A program made the translations under genes and the position numbers. From Pedobacter cryoconitis (GTDB lineage Bacteria > Bacteroidota > Bacteroidia > Sphingobacteriales > Sphingobacteriaceae): a stretch of DNA of 64,000 nucleotides. This document shows, one piece after another, positions 53,760-60,648 of this stretch. A model generated the notes under the pieces. It was given only the letters and a program-made list of their open reading frames with translations, was not told the DNA's origin and searched no databases. The stretch spans positions 372,001-436,000 of the forward strand of contig NZ_JACHCE010000001.1 of assembly GCF_014200605.1 (NCBI RefSeq). Reading direction: 5' to 3'. Numbering within the stretch: position 1 is the stretch's first letter; every line of letters begins with the position of its first letter.

Positions 53760-54230
53760 ATGAAAACTATTCAACTTTTATTAATTATGACCATATTAGG
53801 TTTGTTAACTCAAAAAGGCCTTGCACAGGAAATTACTAATCCTAAAGGTTTATACGATCCCCGTCAGCATGGCTATTCGCATGTGGCGACAGTCCCGGCT
53901 AACAGTATACTGGTTTTTGTTGCCGGACAGGCAGGAACAGATGCTGAAGGAAAGCTAAGTGATGATTTCAGAACCCAGGTACGTTTTACTTTTGAAAATC
54001 TGGCCATAGCCCTTAAAAGTAAGGGGCTGCAAATGAAGCATATTGCTAAACTTACAACACTGGTCGTAGATTATGATGCAGAAAAACATAAAATACTGAT
54101 TGAAGAGGGAAAAAAGGTATGGCCTGATGAGAAGTTTCCAGTAAATACACTTATTCCTGTACCAAGACTTGCCTTAGATGGCATGTTAATCGAGATTGAT
54201 GCGACTGCAGTAATGCATAGTAATAAATAA
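53760..54230 (+). CDS. Exported RidA-like protein
   Basis: 156 aa: a signal peptide (1-22, GLAQ) followed by a full RidA/YjgF domain (YDPRQHGYSHVATVPANSILVFVAGQAGTDAEGKLSDDFRTQVRFTFENLAIALKSKGLQMKHIAKLTTLVVDY...). The arginine that RidA uses for imine deamination (R105 in E. coli, in FPARSCV) is Asn here (FPVNTLIPVPR). Standard RidA is cytosolic, so both the export signal and the missing Arg suggest a different role. The Crp/Fnr gene starts 43 bp later behind a hairpin. Confidence 0.85.
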   Translation: MKTIQLLLIMTILGLLTQKGLAQEITNPKGLYDPRQHGYSHVATVPANSILVFVAGQAGTDAEGKLSDDFRTQVRFTFENLAIALKSKGLQMKHIAKLTTLVVDYDAEKHKILIEEGKKVWPDEKFPVNTLIPVPRLALDGMLIEIDATAVMHSNK

Positions 54231-54244
54231 TGAAATAATCCGAT

Positions 54245-54272
54245 CTTTACCTCCATAAAAGGGGGGGTAAAG
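54245..54272 (+). promoter_or_regulatory. Hairpin directly before the Crp/Fnr start codon
   Basis: CTTTACCTCC (54245-54254) pairs with GGGGGTAAAG (54263-54272) with one T-G wobble; loop of eight bases, seven G in a row. The stem ends exactly at the base before ATG. It could mask translation of the regulator or act as terminator of the RidA-like gene, though no T-run follows. Confidence 0.4.
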
Positions 54273-54842
54273 ATGGATTCATTTATTAAAGCATTAAACA
54301 GATACGCACCATTATCTACAGCATGTATCAATGAAATCTTAAAAATTGTGCGGCCGAGAACAGTTGCCAGGCACGATTTTCTACTCAGACAAGGCAGTAT
54401 CCCCCGGACTATTGCCTTTGTCAAAAAAGGTCTTTTTTCTTATTATTATACTACGGAAGAGGGGAATATTGTGATCAAAAAATTCTTCGCCGAAAATTCT
54501 TTTGTGGCATCGACCTCTGCAATGATCAAAAAGGAGCCAGGCCTGTTTAATATCTGTGCCCTTGAAGATACAGAAGTACTGGAGTATGATTCTTTTTTAT
54601 TCTGGCGTTTAATAGAACAATTTCCTGATCTCGCCATGTTTCATATAAAATATATGGAAAAACACTGGATTGCAGATAAAGAGGTCCTGGAAATTACTGC
54701 GAAATATCAAAATGCAACACAACGTTATCAAACGTTTCTGCTTACTTATCCGGAACTGACTGACCGGCTTAAACAACATCATATTGCTTCCTATTTGGGC
54801 ATAACCCCAACTCAGCTTAGCAGGATCAGAAGAGAATTATAG
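54273..54842 (+). CDS. Crp/Fnr-family transcriptional regulator
   Basis: 189 aa. N-terminal cyclic-nucleotide-binding fold (LLRQGSIPRTIAFVKKGLFSYYYTTEEGNIVIKKFFAENSFVASTSAMIKKEPGLFNICALEDTEVLEYDSFLFWRL) and C-terminal winged HTH (HHIASYLGITPTQLSRIRREL). No Cys set of FNR is present. This short form is common in Bacteroidota and usually has unknown ligand. A hairpin touches its start codon. Downstream the pirin promoter holds an 18-bp palindrome that may be its or another regulator's target. Confidence 0.9.
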   Translation: MDSFIKALNRYAPLSTACINEILKIVRPRTVARHDFLLRQGSIPRTIAFVKKGLFSYYYTTEEGNIVIKKFFAENSFVASTSAMIKKEPGLFNICALEDTEVLEYDSFLFWRLIEQFPDLAMFHIKYMEKHWIADKEVLEITAKYQNATQRYQTFLLTYPELTDRLKQHHIASYLGITPTQLSRIRREL

Positions 54843-54908
54843 TTTAAGAGCCTGTTTAAAATGCATCAGATAATTTGTTTATGTTTACCTTAGGCCTGGT
54901 TTGAACAG

Positions 54909-54926
54909 GAACTTATCGATAAGTTC
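54909..54926. promoter_or_regulatory. 18-bp perfect palindrome in the pirin promoter
   Basis: GAACTTATCGATAAGTTC is fully self-complementary, centred 43 bp before the pirin ATG. It is typical in size of an operator for a dimeric regulator. The adjacent Crp/Fnr protein is a candidate but the sequence does not match the classical CRP/FNR half-site. Confidence 0.5.
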
Positions 54927-54960
54927 TTACCGGATTATTTTTATATAAATACAATTCAGG

Positions 54961-55848
54961 ATGTCAAATATTAAACTGATTATAGAAGAAAGAGCAAGCA
55001 ATATTGGCAATTTTATAGTGGGCAGGCTTTTACCGTTCCGGGAGAAAAGAATGGTAGGCCCATTTTCTTTCATTGACCATATGGGCCCGGTTAGCCTGAA
55101 TGATCATGAGAACCTTGATGTACCACCGCATCCGCATATTGGTCTTTCTACACTGACCTATCTTTTTAAAGGCAGTATCATGCATAAAGATAGTTTAGGG
55201 AATGAAATAGAGATTAAACCCGGCCAGGTAAACTGGATGACAGCAGGGAGCGGGATCGTCCATTCTGAACGCACTCCCGAATATTTACGTCATTCGGATA
55301 AGCTATTGCACGGATTGCAGATCTGGGTTGCCTTGCCAAAGGATAAAGAAGAAATGGATCCTGAATTTTGGCATATTGAAGAGCATGAAATGCCAGTCTG
55401 GGAATCAGAAGGTACTTCATTTAAACTGATTGCAGGAGAAGCATTCGGAAAAAAATCCCCTGTACCCGTTTTTAGCCCGCTTTACTTTGTGGAATTGAAA
55501 ACCACAGACCGTCAGACCATAAAAATAGGGGAACATTTATATGGTGAAAGTGCACTGTATATTCTCGAAGGGGCTATAGAAAGCGAAGGGAATGTGTATG
55601 GGCCAAAACAGATCCTTATTGCTAAAGACAGTCAGCTCTGTGAATTTGAAATGCAAGAAAATACTACGGTTTACATATTTGGTGGTGAACCATTTCCCGA
55701 AGAGCGGTTTATTTACTGGAATTTTGTTGCTTCCAGCAGAGAAATAATTGAGCAGGCAAAAAACAAATGGCTGGAACAGGCATTTCCCCGGGTCCCTGGA
55801 GAAACGGAGTTTGTGCCACTGCCACCACAGGGAAAACAGATTAAATAA
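54961..55848 (+). CDS. Pirin-family bicupin protein
   Basis: 295 aa, normal for the family. N-terminal cupin: RMVGPFSFIDHMGPV, HPHIGLSTLTYLFKGSIMHKDSLGN and GQVNWMTAGSGIVHSERTPE with the metal ligands His (twice in HPHIG), His in SGIVHSE and Glu. The second cupin follows (PVPVFSPLYFVELKT...). Pirins bind iron and some are quercetinases or redox-linked cofactors. Upstream it has a perfect 18-bp palindrome. It is followed by a small GNAT gene and a DinB gene in the same direction (39 and 11 bp gaps), so these three probably form an operon. Confidence 0.93.
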   Translation: MSNIKLIIEERASNIGNFIVGRLLPFREKRMVGPFSFIDHMGPVSLNDHENLDVPPHPHIGLSTLTYLFKGSIMHKDSLGNEIEIKPGQVNWMTAGSGIVHSERTPEYLRHSDKLLHGLQIWVALPKDKEEMDPEFWHIEEHEMPVWESEGTSFKLIAGEAFGKKSPVPVFSPLYFVELKTTDRQTIKIGEHLYGESALYILEGAIESEGNVYGPKQILIAKDSQLCEFEMQENTTVYIFGGEPFPEERFIYWNFVASSREIIEQAKNKWLEQAFPRVPGETEFVPLPPQGKQIK

Positions 55849-55887
55849 CCAGCAACACTTATCTATACATTTAAGTAAATCACAACT

Positions 55888-56169
55888 ATGAATATTGAGC
55901 AGGTCAACGATGAAAAAAAAGGTAGTTTTAAAGCTATAGAAGATGGAAAGACAGCCGGTGAGATGACTTACGTCTGGGCAGGCCCCGGTAAAATCATTAT
56001 TGACCATACCGAAGTGAACCCTGATTTTTCGGGCAAAGGTGTAGGGAAAAAATTAGTACTTGAGGCGATAAAATATGCCAGGGATAACAAAGTGAAGATT
56101 CTTCCTTTATGTCCTTTTGCCAAAAGTGTATTTGATAAAAACCCAGATTTACAAGACGTCCTTTTTTAG
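55888..56169 (+). CDS. Small GNAT acetyltransferase (YjdJ/YidJ type)
   Basis: 93 aa, the length of the short GNAT group. It shows MTYVWAGPGKIIIDHTEVNPDFSGKGVGKKLVLEAIKYARDNKVKILPLCPFAKSVFDKNP: the GKGVGKKL acetyl-CoA loop and LCPFAKSVF motif are family hallmarks. Substrate unknown, probably small-molecule or protein lysine acetylation. In the likely pirin-GNAT-DinB operon. Confidence 0.88.
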   Translation: MNIEQVNDEKKGSFKAIEDGKTAGEMTYVWAGPGKIIIDHTEVNPDFSGKGVGKKLVLEAIKYARDNKVKILPLCPFAKSVFDKNPDLQDVLF

Positions 56170-56180
56170 AAATAAAACAA

Positions 56181-56648
56181 ATGAATACTGAATTTTATAC
56201 CCAATTATATAAACGTGACCTCAGCAGGGTTACTGAAGAACTGAAAAAATATCCGGATGATAATTCCTTATGGGAAGTTTTGCCTGGCACAACTAATTCC
56301 GGAGGTAATTTATTACAGCACCTGATTGGTAATTTAAAAACTTTTGTAGGTAATCCTTTTGGCCATATTGGTTATGAAAGAAACAGAGATGCTGAGTTTA
56401 ATGCCCGCCTGTTTACAAAAGAAGAATTGATTACGGAATTTGGACAGTTATCAGAAATTATTACTGATGCCATTGCGACGCTAACAGATGAAGGGTTGAA
56501 TAGTGATTATCCAACTGAAATAAAGGTGGTTAATGAGGATCAGTCTGTTGAATATGTTTTGATTCATCTGCTTGCACATTTATCTTACCATACAGGACAG
56601 ATTAATTATCACAGACGTTATGTCACCGCTCAGAAAGAGTCAGTTTAA
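56181..56648 (+). CDS. DinB-family protein (DUF1572 type)
   Basis: 155 aa four-helix bundle. The metal-binding histidines are placed as in DinB/YfiT proteins: NLLQHLIGNL in helix 2 and HLLAHLSYHTGQINYHRR in the last helix. These are metal-dependent, often thiol-transfer-linked, stress proteins without known substrate. Start 11 bp after the GNAT gene stop supports one transcript. A hairpin follows its stop. Confidence 0.85.
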   Translation: MNTEFYTQLYKRDLSRVTEELKKYPDDNSLWEVLPGTTNSGGNLLQHLIGNLKTFVGNPFGHIGYERNRDAEFNARLFTKEELITEFGQLSEIITDAIATLTDEGLNSDYPTEIKVVNEDQSVEYVLIHLLAHLSYHTGQINYHRRYVTAQKESV

Positions 56649-56682
56649 TCTTTGAAATAACTGATAAAGCTTAAACAGTATA

Positions 56683-56738
56683 AACCTGAATCAAAGCAGC
56701 ATTTGCTCTGGCATATCTTCTTTGACTCAGGTTATTTT
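56683..56738. terminator. Bidirectional terminator between dinB-like and yiaA-like genes
   Basis: A 14-bp stem with one mismatch (56683-56696 with 56720-56733) and a 23-base loop, followed by ATTTTATT. It lies between convergent genes and covers both. Confidence 0.6.
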
Positions 56739-56739
56739 A

Positions 56740-57159
56740 TTAAAAATTAGTGGGATCGTTTGGTGTCTTGGGTTCTGAACCAATACTATCTCTGGTATTC
56801 TTTTGCACTGCGATAGAAGCGAAGATTGTCAATACGAAAGACATCGCATAGAATCCTTTTTCACTTAGTGCAAGTGTAGCATTCCATAGGCCTACAGTTA
56901 ACAGTACCAGCGAAAGTATGGTACAGAACCACGCTATTCCATAGTAAATATTAGTTACCGGAATCCCTTCCAGACGGTCACGGACGCATTTTTGCACAGA
57001 TATGGCAGCAAATACACCGAAAATTAGTATTGTAAAATAATATCCCTTTTCGTTCAATTGCATTGTTGCATTGAAAAGTCCGATATTATAAGCAGCAAAT
57101 CCTGCCATTAAAGCAACCCAGGACGCTCCGATAAATGCACTTGATGGTTTTTGGTTCAT
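56740..57159 (-). CDS. yiaA: YiaA/YiaB-family inner-membrane protein
   Basis: 139 aa made of two copies of the two-helix YiaAB domain: FIGASWVALMAGFAAYNIGLFNATMQLNEKGYYFTILIFGVFAAISVQKCVRDR (residues 9-62) and IYYGIAWFCTILSLVLLTVGLWNATLALSEKGFYAMSFVLTIFASIAVQKNTRD (about 71-124). The near-identical GLWNATxxLxEKGFY repeats mark an internal duplication. It is an inner-membrane protein of unknown function, at the end of a bidirectional terminator. Confidence 0.9.
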   Translation of the reverse strand: MNQKPSSAFIGASWVALMAGFAAYNIGLFNATMQLNEKGYYFTILIFGVFAAISVQKCVRDRLEGIPVTNIYYGIAWFCTILSLVLLTVGLWNATLALSEKGFYAMSFVLTIFASIAVQKNTRDSIGSEPKTPNDPTNF

Positions 57160-57253
57160 TGATTTTAGAGGTAAGTAAATTTGATACTGATTCAGTTAAT
57201 TAAGACAAGTATAATTAATCTGCCTGATATCCTGTGGGTTAATTTGAATAATA

Positions 57254-58291
57254 ATGTTAATTTTGATCATGAAAATTCTGATAGGTCTGGGAGTTCTTAT
57301 ACTTCTGCTCGTTGTTGTTTATTTTTCAGGCCCTAAGCCTGCTACGCCTGTTTATGCTACAGCACTGCCTGTTGTGCCGGATAAGCTGACGCAATTAGAT
57401 TCATTCATTAATGAAAGGGAAGCTAAACTTCCGGTAAAGCCAGAAAATGAAGCAAAGATTGTCTGGGCAGACAGCACACATCAGCAGCAAACAGAATATG
57501 CTTTAGTTTATCTTCATGGATTTACTGCCAGCCAGGGAGAGGGAGAACCTGTTCACCGCAACTTTGCCAAAACCTTTGGGTGTAATCTTTATCTTGCCCG
57601 TCTGGCAGGTCATGGATTAAAGGGGAAAGATGCCATGCTTGAATTTACACCAGAAAATTTATGGGCATCTACACTGGAGGCTTATGCAATCGGTAAAAAA
57701 CTGGGCAAAAAGGTAATCATCATGGGGACATCAACCGGAGGTGCACTAGCTGTTAAACTAGCTGCAAATTTTCCGGAAATAAAAGGGATTATTCTTTATT
57801 CTCCTAATATTGAAATTAATAATGGCTCAGCCTGGTTAACCAATAAACCATGGGGACTACAGCTTGTCAGGAAGGTAATGGGCGGAATGTACTCTAAAAA
57901 AAGTGCTGATACTGACCCGAAAGTGCTTCAGTATTGGTATAGCCAATATCGTTTAGAAGCCGTTCCTCAATTACAGGAGTTCATGGAGACCTCGAATACA
58001 AAAGAAAGCTATGAAAAGGTAAAGCAGCCCGTATTAATGCTTTATTATTATAAAGATGAACAGCATCAGGACGCTACAGTCAAAGTAGATGCGATGCTGA
58101 AAATGTTCGGCGAGTTAGGGACACCAGCTGCGCTTAAAGTAAAACAGGCAATTCCTAATGCTGGAAATCATGTCATTGCTTCTCCTTTATTAAGTAAAGA
58201 CGTGCCTGCTGTGGAAAAAGAAACTTTAAAATTTGCTACAGGTATACTGGGAATGGTACCTTTGAAAGGTTCTGAAATTTCAGCGAAATAA
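57254..58291 (+). CDS. Membrane-anchored alpha/beta hydrolase (serine aminopeptidase-like)
   Basis: 345 aa. One N-terminal membrane helix (ILIGLGVLILLLVVVYF) anchors it. The hydrolase domain has LHGFTASQGEGEPVHRNFA (HGFTAS oxyanion-hole region) and nucleophile Ser160 in GTSTGGAL. The acid is likely in the YYYKDEQHQD area, and His is in NAGNHVI. This matches the S33/monoacylglycerol-lipase-like group of membrane-bound esterases. ATG codons at 57254 and 57269 are both possible. Substrate unknown. Confidence 0.85.
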   Translation: MLILIMKILIGLGVLILLLVVVYFSGPKPATPVYATALPVVPDKLTQLDSFINEREAKLPVKPENEAKIVWADSTHQQQTEYALVYLHGFTASQGEGEPVHRNFAKTFGCNLYLARLAGHGLKGKDAMLEFTPENLWASTLEAYAIGKKLGKKVIIMGTSTGGALAVKLAANFPEIKGIILYSPNIEINNGSAWLTNKPWGLQLVRKVMGGMYSKKSADTDPKVLQYWYSQYRLEAVPQLQEFMETSNTKESYEKVKQPVLMLYYYKDEQHQDATVKVDAMLKMFGELGTPAALKVKQAIPNAGNHVIASPLLSKDVPAVEKETLKFATGILGMVPLKGSEISAK

Positions 58292-58372
58292 GTTGAAAAA
58301 TGAATTTTTACAGGTAAGAATACTATGTTGATGTAAGTTAAATGGGAGTTGGCGTAGTAAATTTCCTATTAC

Positions 58373-58422
58373 TGTTTATTATGTAAATATTTAACAATCA
58401 ATAAATATTTACATAATAAACA
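58373..58422 (+). promoter_or_regulatory. 21-bp perfect inverted repeat ending at the start codon
   Basis: Arms 58373-58393 and 58402-58422 are exactly complementary around an eight-base loop; the last arm base is the A of the ATG of the small lipoprotein gene. The arms are AT-rich (about 90 per cent). In RNA the ribosome-entry zone would be sequestered; in DNA it could be an operator. It does not look like a terminator since no gene ends just before it. Confidence 0.6.
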
Positions 58423-58673
58423 TGAGAGTTTTACTGGCATTATTTTGTTTAATTATTTTAACTAATTTTGGATGCAAGCAACAGGCCGATTCACTTGAAT
58501 TTGATACTATAGTCGGTTTGGCCTATTCAAATATAATGACGCTAAACTCACCTGATTCTACTAACTGCAAGGCTAAAAAGACAAAGGACCTTCAATTATT
58601 CAAAATAAAAAAAGATAGCCTGAAAGTTGATTCCTGTACGCATAGCCTGGATTATATTAATCAGGTAATGTAA
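58422..58673 (+). CDS. Small lipoprotein of unknown function
   Basis: 83 aa. Lipoprotein signal with lipobox TNFGC (Cys18), so likely exported and lipid anchored. The mature 66 residues are polar, contain two more cysteines (TNCKAKK, DSCTHS) and are rich in Lys and Asp, with no recognised domain. The start codon is embedded in the long inverted repeat just upstream, so expression is probably controlled. Monocistronic; the following 235 bp hold no gene I recognise. Confidence 0.6.
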   Translation: MRVLLALFCLIILTNFGCKQQADSLEFDTIVGLAYSNIMTLNSPDSTNCKAKKTKDLQLFKIKKDSLKVDSCTHSLDYINQVM

Positions 58674-58908
58674 GCCGCATACCCTGCGTCCTGTCAGATT
58701 AAATAGATAATCAAATCAAAAGATTTAAAATTGCCTTGCTGAGGCAAAAATATCTTCTATTCCTTTAGTATCTTTTATTCATTTCCCGGTTGTGATTTCC
58801 TGATTGACGGATTACAGTTAAAATTAATCATATTGGATTTATCTGTTAATTGGCAGTGGATACCTGTGATTTAATAAAATAAAATTTGTAACATAGCGGA
58901 AAAAAAAC

Positions 58909-59523
58909 TTGAATATTCAGCATAGTAAACATTCAGCATCAGCAAAACAATATTGGTTATTATTAAAAAACGGAGATGCAGATGCACTGGAATCTTTATA
59001 TAAATTATATTCAAATGCTTTATACAATTATGGCTCAAAATTCAGTATTGATAAAGACCTGATCAAAGAGAGTATTCAGGAACTATTTGTAAATATCTGG
59101 ATTAGAAGAGAGTTTATCAGCCATCCGGCAGATGTTAAAAATTATCTCTTTAAATCATTCAGACTGTCTGTATTTAAAAAAACCAGCTTACTTCAGAAAA
59201 ATCAGGAATATGAGGAAACAGAGGATTATCCGTTTTCAGTAAGTCTGAGTATAGAGGATGTTATTATTGAAGGTGAAGCAAAGGATTCATTGAAAAGAAA
59301 ACTTGAACTTTCTTTGCAAGGCTTAACCGACAGACAGAAGGAGGCTATCTTTCTTAAGTTCTATGAAAATCTTTCCTATGATGAAATTGCAGAAGTAATG
59401 GGTATTTCTGTAAAAGCCACTTATAAAATTATGGCCAGATCACTTAATTTTTTGAGAGAAAACCTGACAAAAGATGAACTGCTGGTTCTGCTTACATTGT
59501 TTTATATGAAATTATATAATTGA
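58909..59523 (+). CDS. ECF-type RNA polymerase sigma factor
   Basis: 204 aa. Region 2: GDADALESLYKLYSNALYNYGSKFSIDKDLIKESIQELFVNIWIRREFI. Region 4: LTDRQKEAIFLKFYENLSYDEIAEVMGISVKATYKIMARSLNFLREN. The start is the TTG at 58909: an in-frame stop lies at 58894-58896, the five codons between lack ATG or GTG, and no ATG occurs in the first 150 codons. It belongs to the FecI-like group controlled by the following FecR, activating the receptor operon. Confidence 0.92.
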   Translation: MNIQHSKHSASAKQYWLLLKNGDADALESLYKLYSNALYNYGSKFSIDKDLIKESIQELFVNIWIRREFISHPADVKNYLFKSFRLSVFKKTSLLQKNQEYEETEDYPFSVSLSIEDVIIEGEAKDSLKRKLELSLQGLTDRQKEAIFLKFYENLSYDEIAEVMGISVKATYKIMARSLNFLRENLTKDELLVLLTLFYMKLYN

Positions 59524-59616
59524 TATTCAGTTCTTTGTTTTTTTTATGGTAGAATTTATATGCTACATGGGGTAAAAAGTGAAAACCCTGGCTAATAGGA
59601 GTTGAAAGATAAGATT

Positions 59617-60645
59617 ATGAAGCAATCCGTAGATTTTAGTAGCTATAAACTTGAAGATTATATAGATGATCCTAAATTTATATCATGGGTCACTTTACCA
59701 GATGATGCCCTTGATTTATTCTGGAAACAGGTTCAGGAGGATTATCCCCAGACAAAATCCTTAATCAGTGAGGCAAGAAATATCGTTCTATCTATCACGA
59801 TTCAGACTGAAAACATGAGCCTTCAGGAACAAGGGGCCCTTTGGAAAACAATTGAATTGAAGGCTGGATTACATCAGAAAAAGCAAAGCAGAACTATATC
59901 ATTATGGTTACGTGCCGCTGCGGCAGTTCTGCTCATCGGTACGATCTCTATTTTATCATTATTCTATTATTCTAAGTATCAAAAGCTGGAAATCAGTACT
60001 TCCTATGGACAGGTAAGGTCTATTGCATTACCAGATGGTACTATCGTTACTTTAAATGCTAATTCTAAACTGGAATACGCCAAAAACTGGGATAAAACAA
60101 AGCTCAGAGAAGTATGGATTGAAGGTGAAGGCTTCTTTAAGGTTAATCATTTACATCGGTCCGGAAAAATTAAAGAGGCAGAAAGGTTTGTTGTACATGC
60201 AGAAAAACTGAATGTAGAGGTATTAGGAACTTCGTTTAATGTAAACAACAGAAGAGGGCTGGTTAAAGTAGCCTTGCTTACGGGTAAGGTAAGACTTGAG
60301 GTGAAGGATGATGAAAAATCTCCGGTTAATCTGCAGCCCGGTGAGTTAGGTGAATACCAGGAAGGTCAGACTTCACTGATTAAAATGAAGGTTTATGCCA
60401 AAGACTATGCCTCATGGAAAAATGGAGAACTGCACTTTGATAACACACCACTTACCAAAGTTTTATTACTTATCGAAGATAACTATGGTTATAAGGCTAT
60501 CTTAAAAGATCCGGCTATAGGCAATAAGAAACTTTCGGGTACATTCTCTTTCAGTACTGAGGACGCATTATTTAAAGCAATAGCTGTTTCTCTGGGTGTT
60601 TCTATAGAAAAAGATAGCAATAAGCATCAATTGATAATCAAGTAG
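59617..60645 (+). CDS. FecR-family anti-sigma factor
   Basis: 342 aa from the ATG at 59617; a TTG at 59602 would add five residues. The N-terminal cytoplasmic sigma-binding part (residues 1-95) precedes one membrane helix (LWLRAAAAVLLIGTISILSLFYY). The periplasmic FecR domain follows (ISTSYGQVRSIALPDGTIVTLNANSKLEYAKNWDKTKLREVWIEGEGFFKVNH, with the D-G-T-x-V-x-L-N-x-x-S signature) and a DUF4974 end (LHFDNTPLTKVLLLIEDNYGYKAIL). It relays the signal from the receptor encoded 3 bp downstream to the sigma factor. Confidence 0.93.
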   Translation: MKQSVDFSSYKLEDYIDDPKFISWVTLPDDALDLFWKQVQEDYPQTKSLISEARNIVLSITIQTENMSLQEQGALWKTIELKAGLHQKKQSRTISLWLRAAAAVLLIGTISILSLFYYSKYQKLEISTSYGQVRSIALPDGTIVTLNANSKLEYAKNWDKTKLREVWIEGEGFFKVNHLHRSGKIKEAERFVVHAEKLNVEVLGTSFNVNNRRGLVKVALLTGKVRLEVKDDEKSPVNLQPGELGEYQEGQTSLIKMKVYAKDYASWKNGELHFDNTPLTKVLLLIEDNYGYKAILKDPAIGNKKLSGTFSFSTEDALFKAIAVSLGVSIEKDSNKHQLIIK

Positions 60646-60648
60646 CAG

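Noticed and set aside
58674..58908. Gap before the sigma factor as a coding or RNA region
   Set aside because: No frame longer than about 30 codons, no strong stem, and no exact TAnnTTTG element (only TAAAATTTG with an extra base near 58880).
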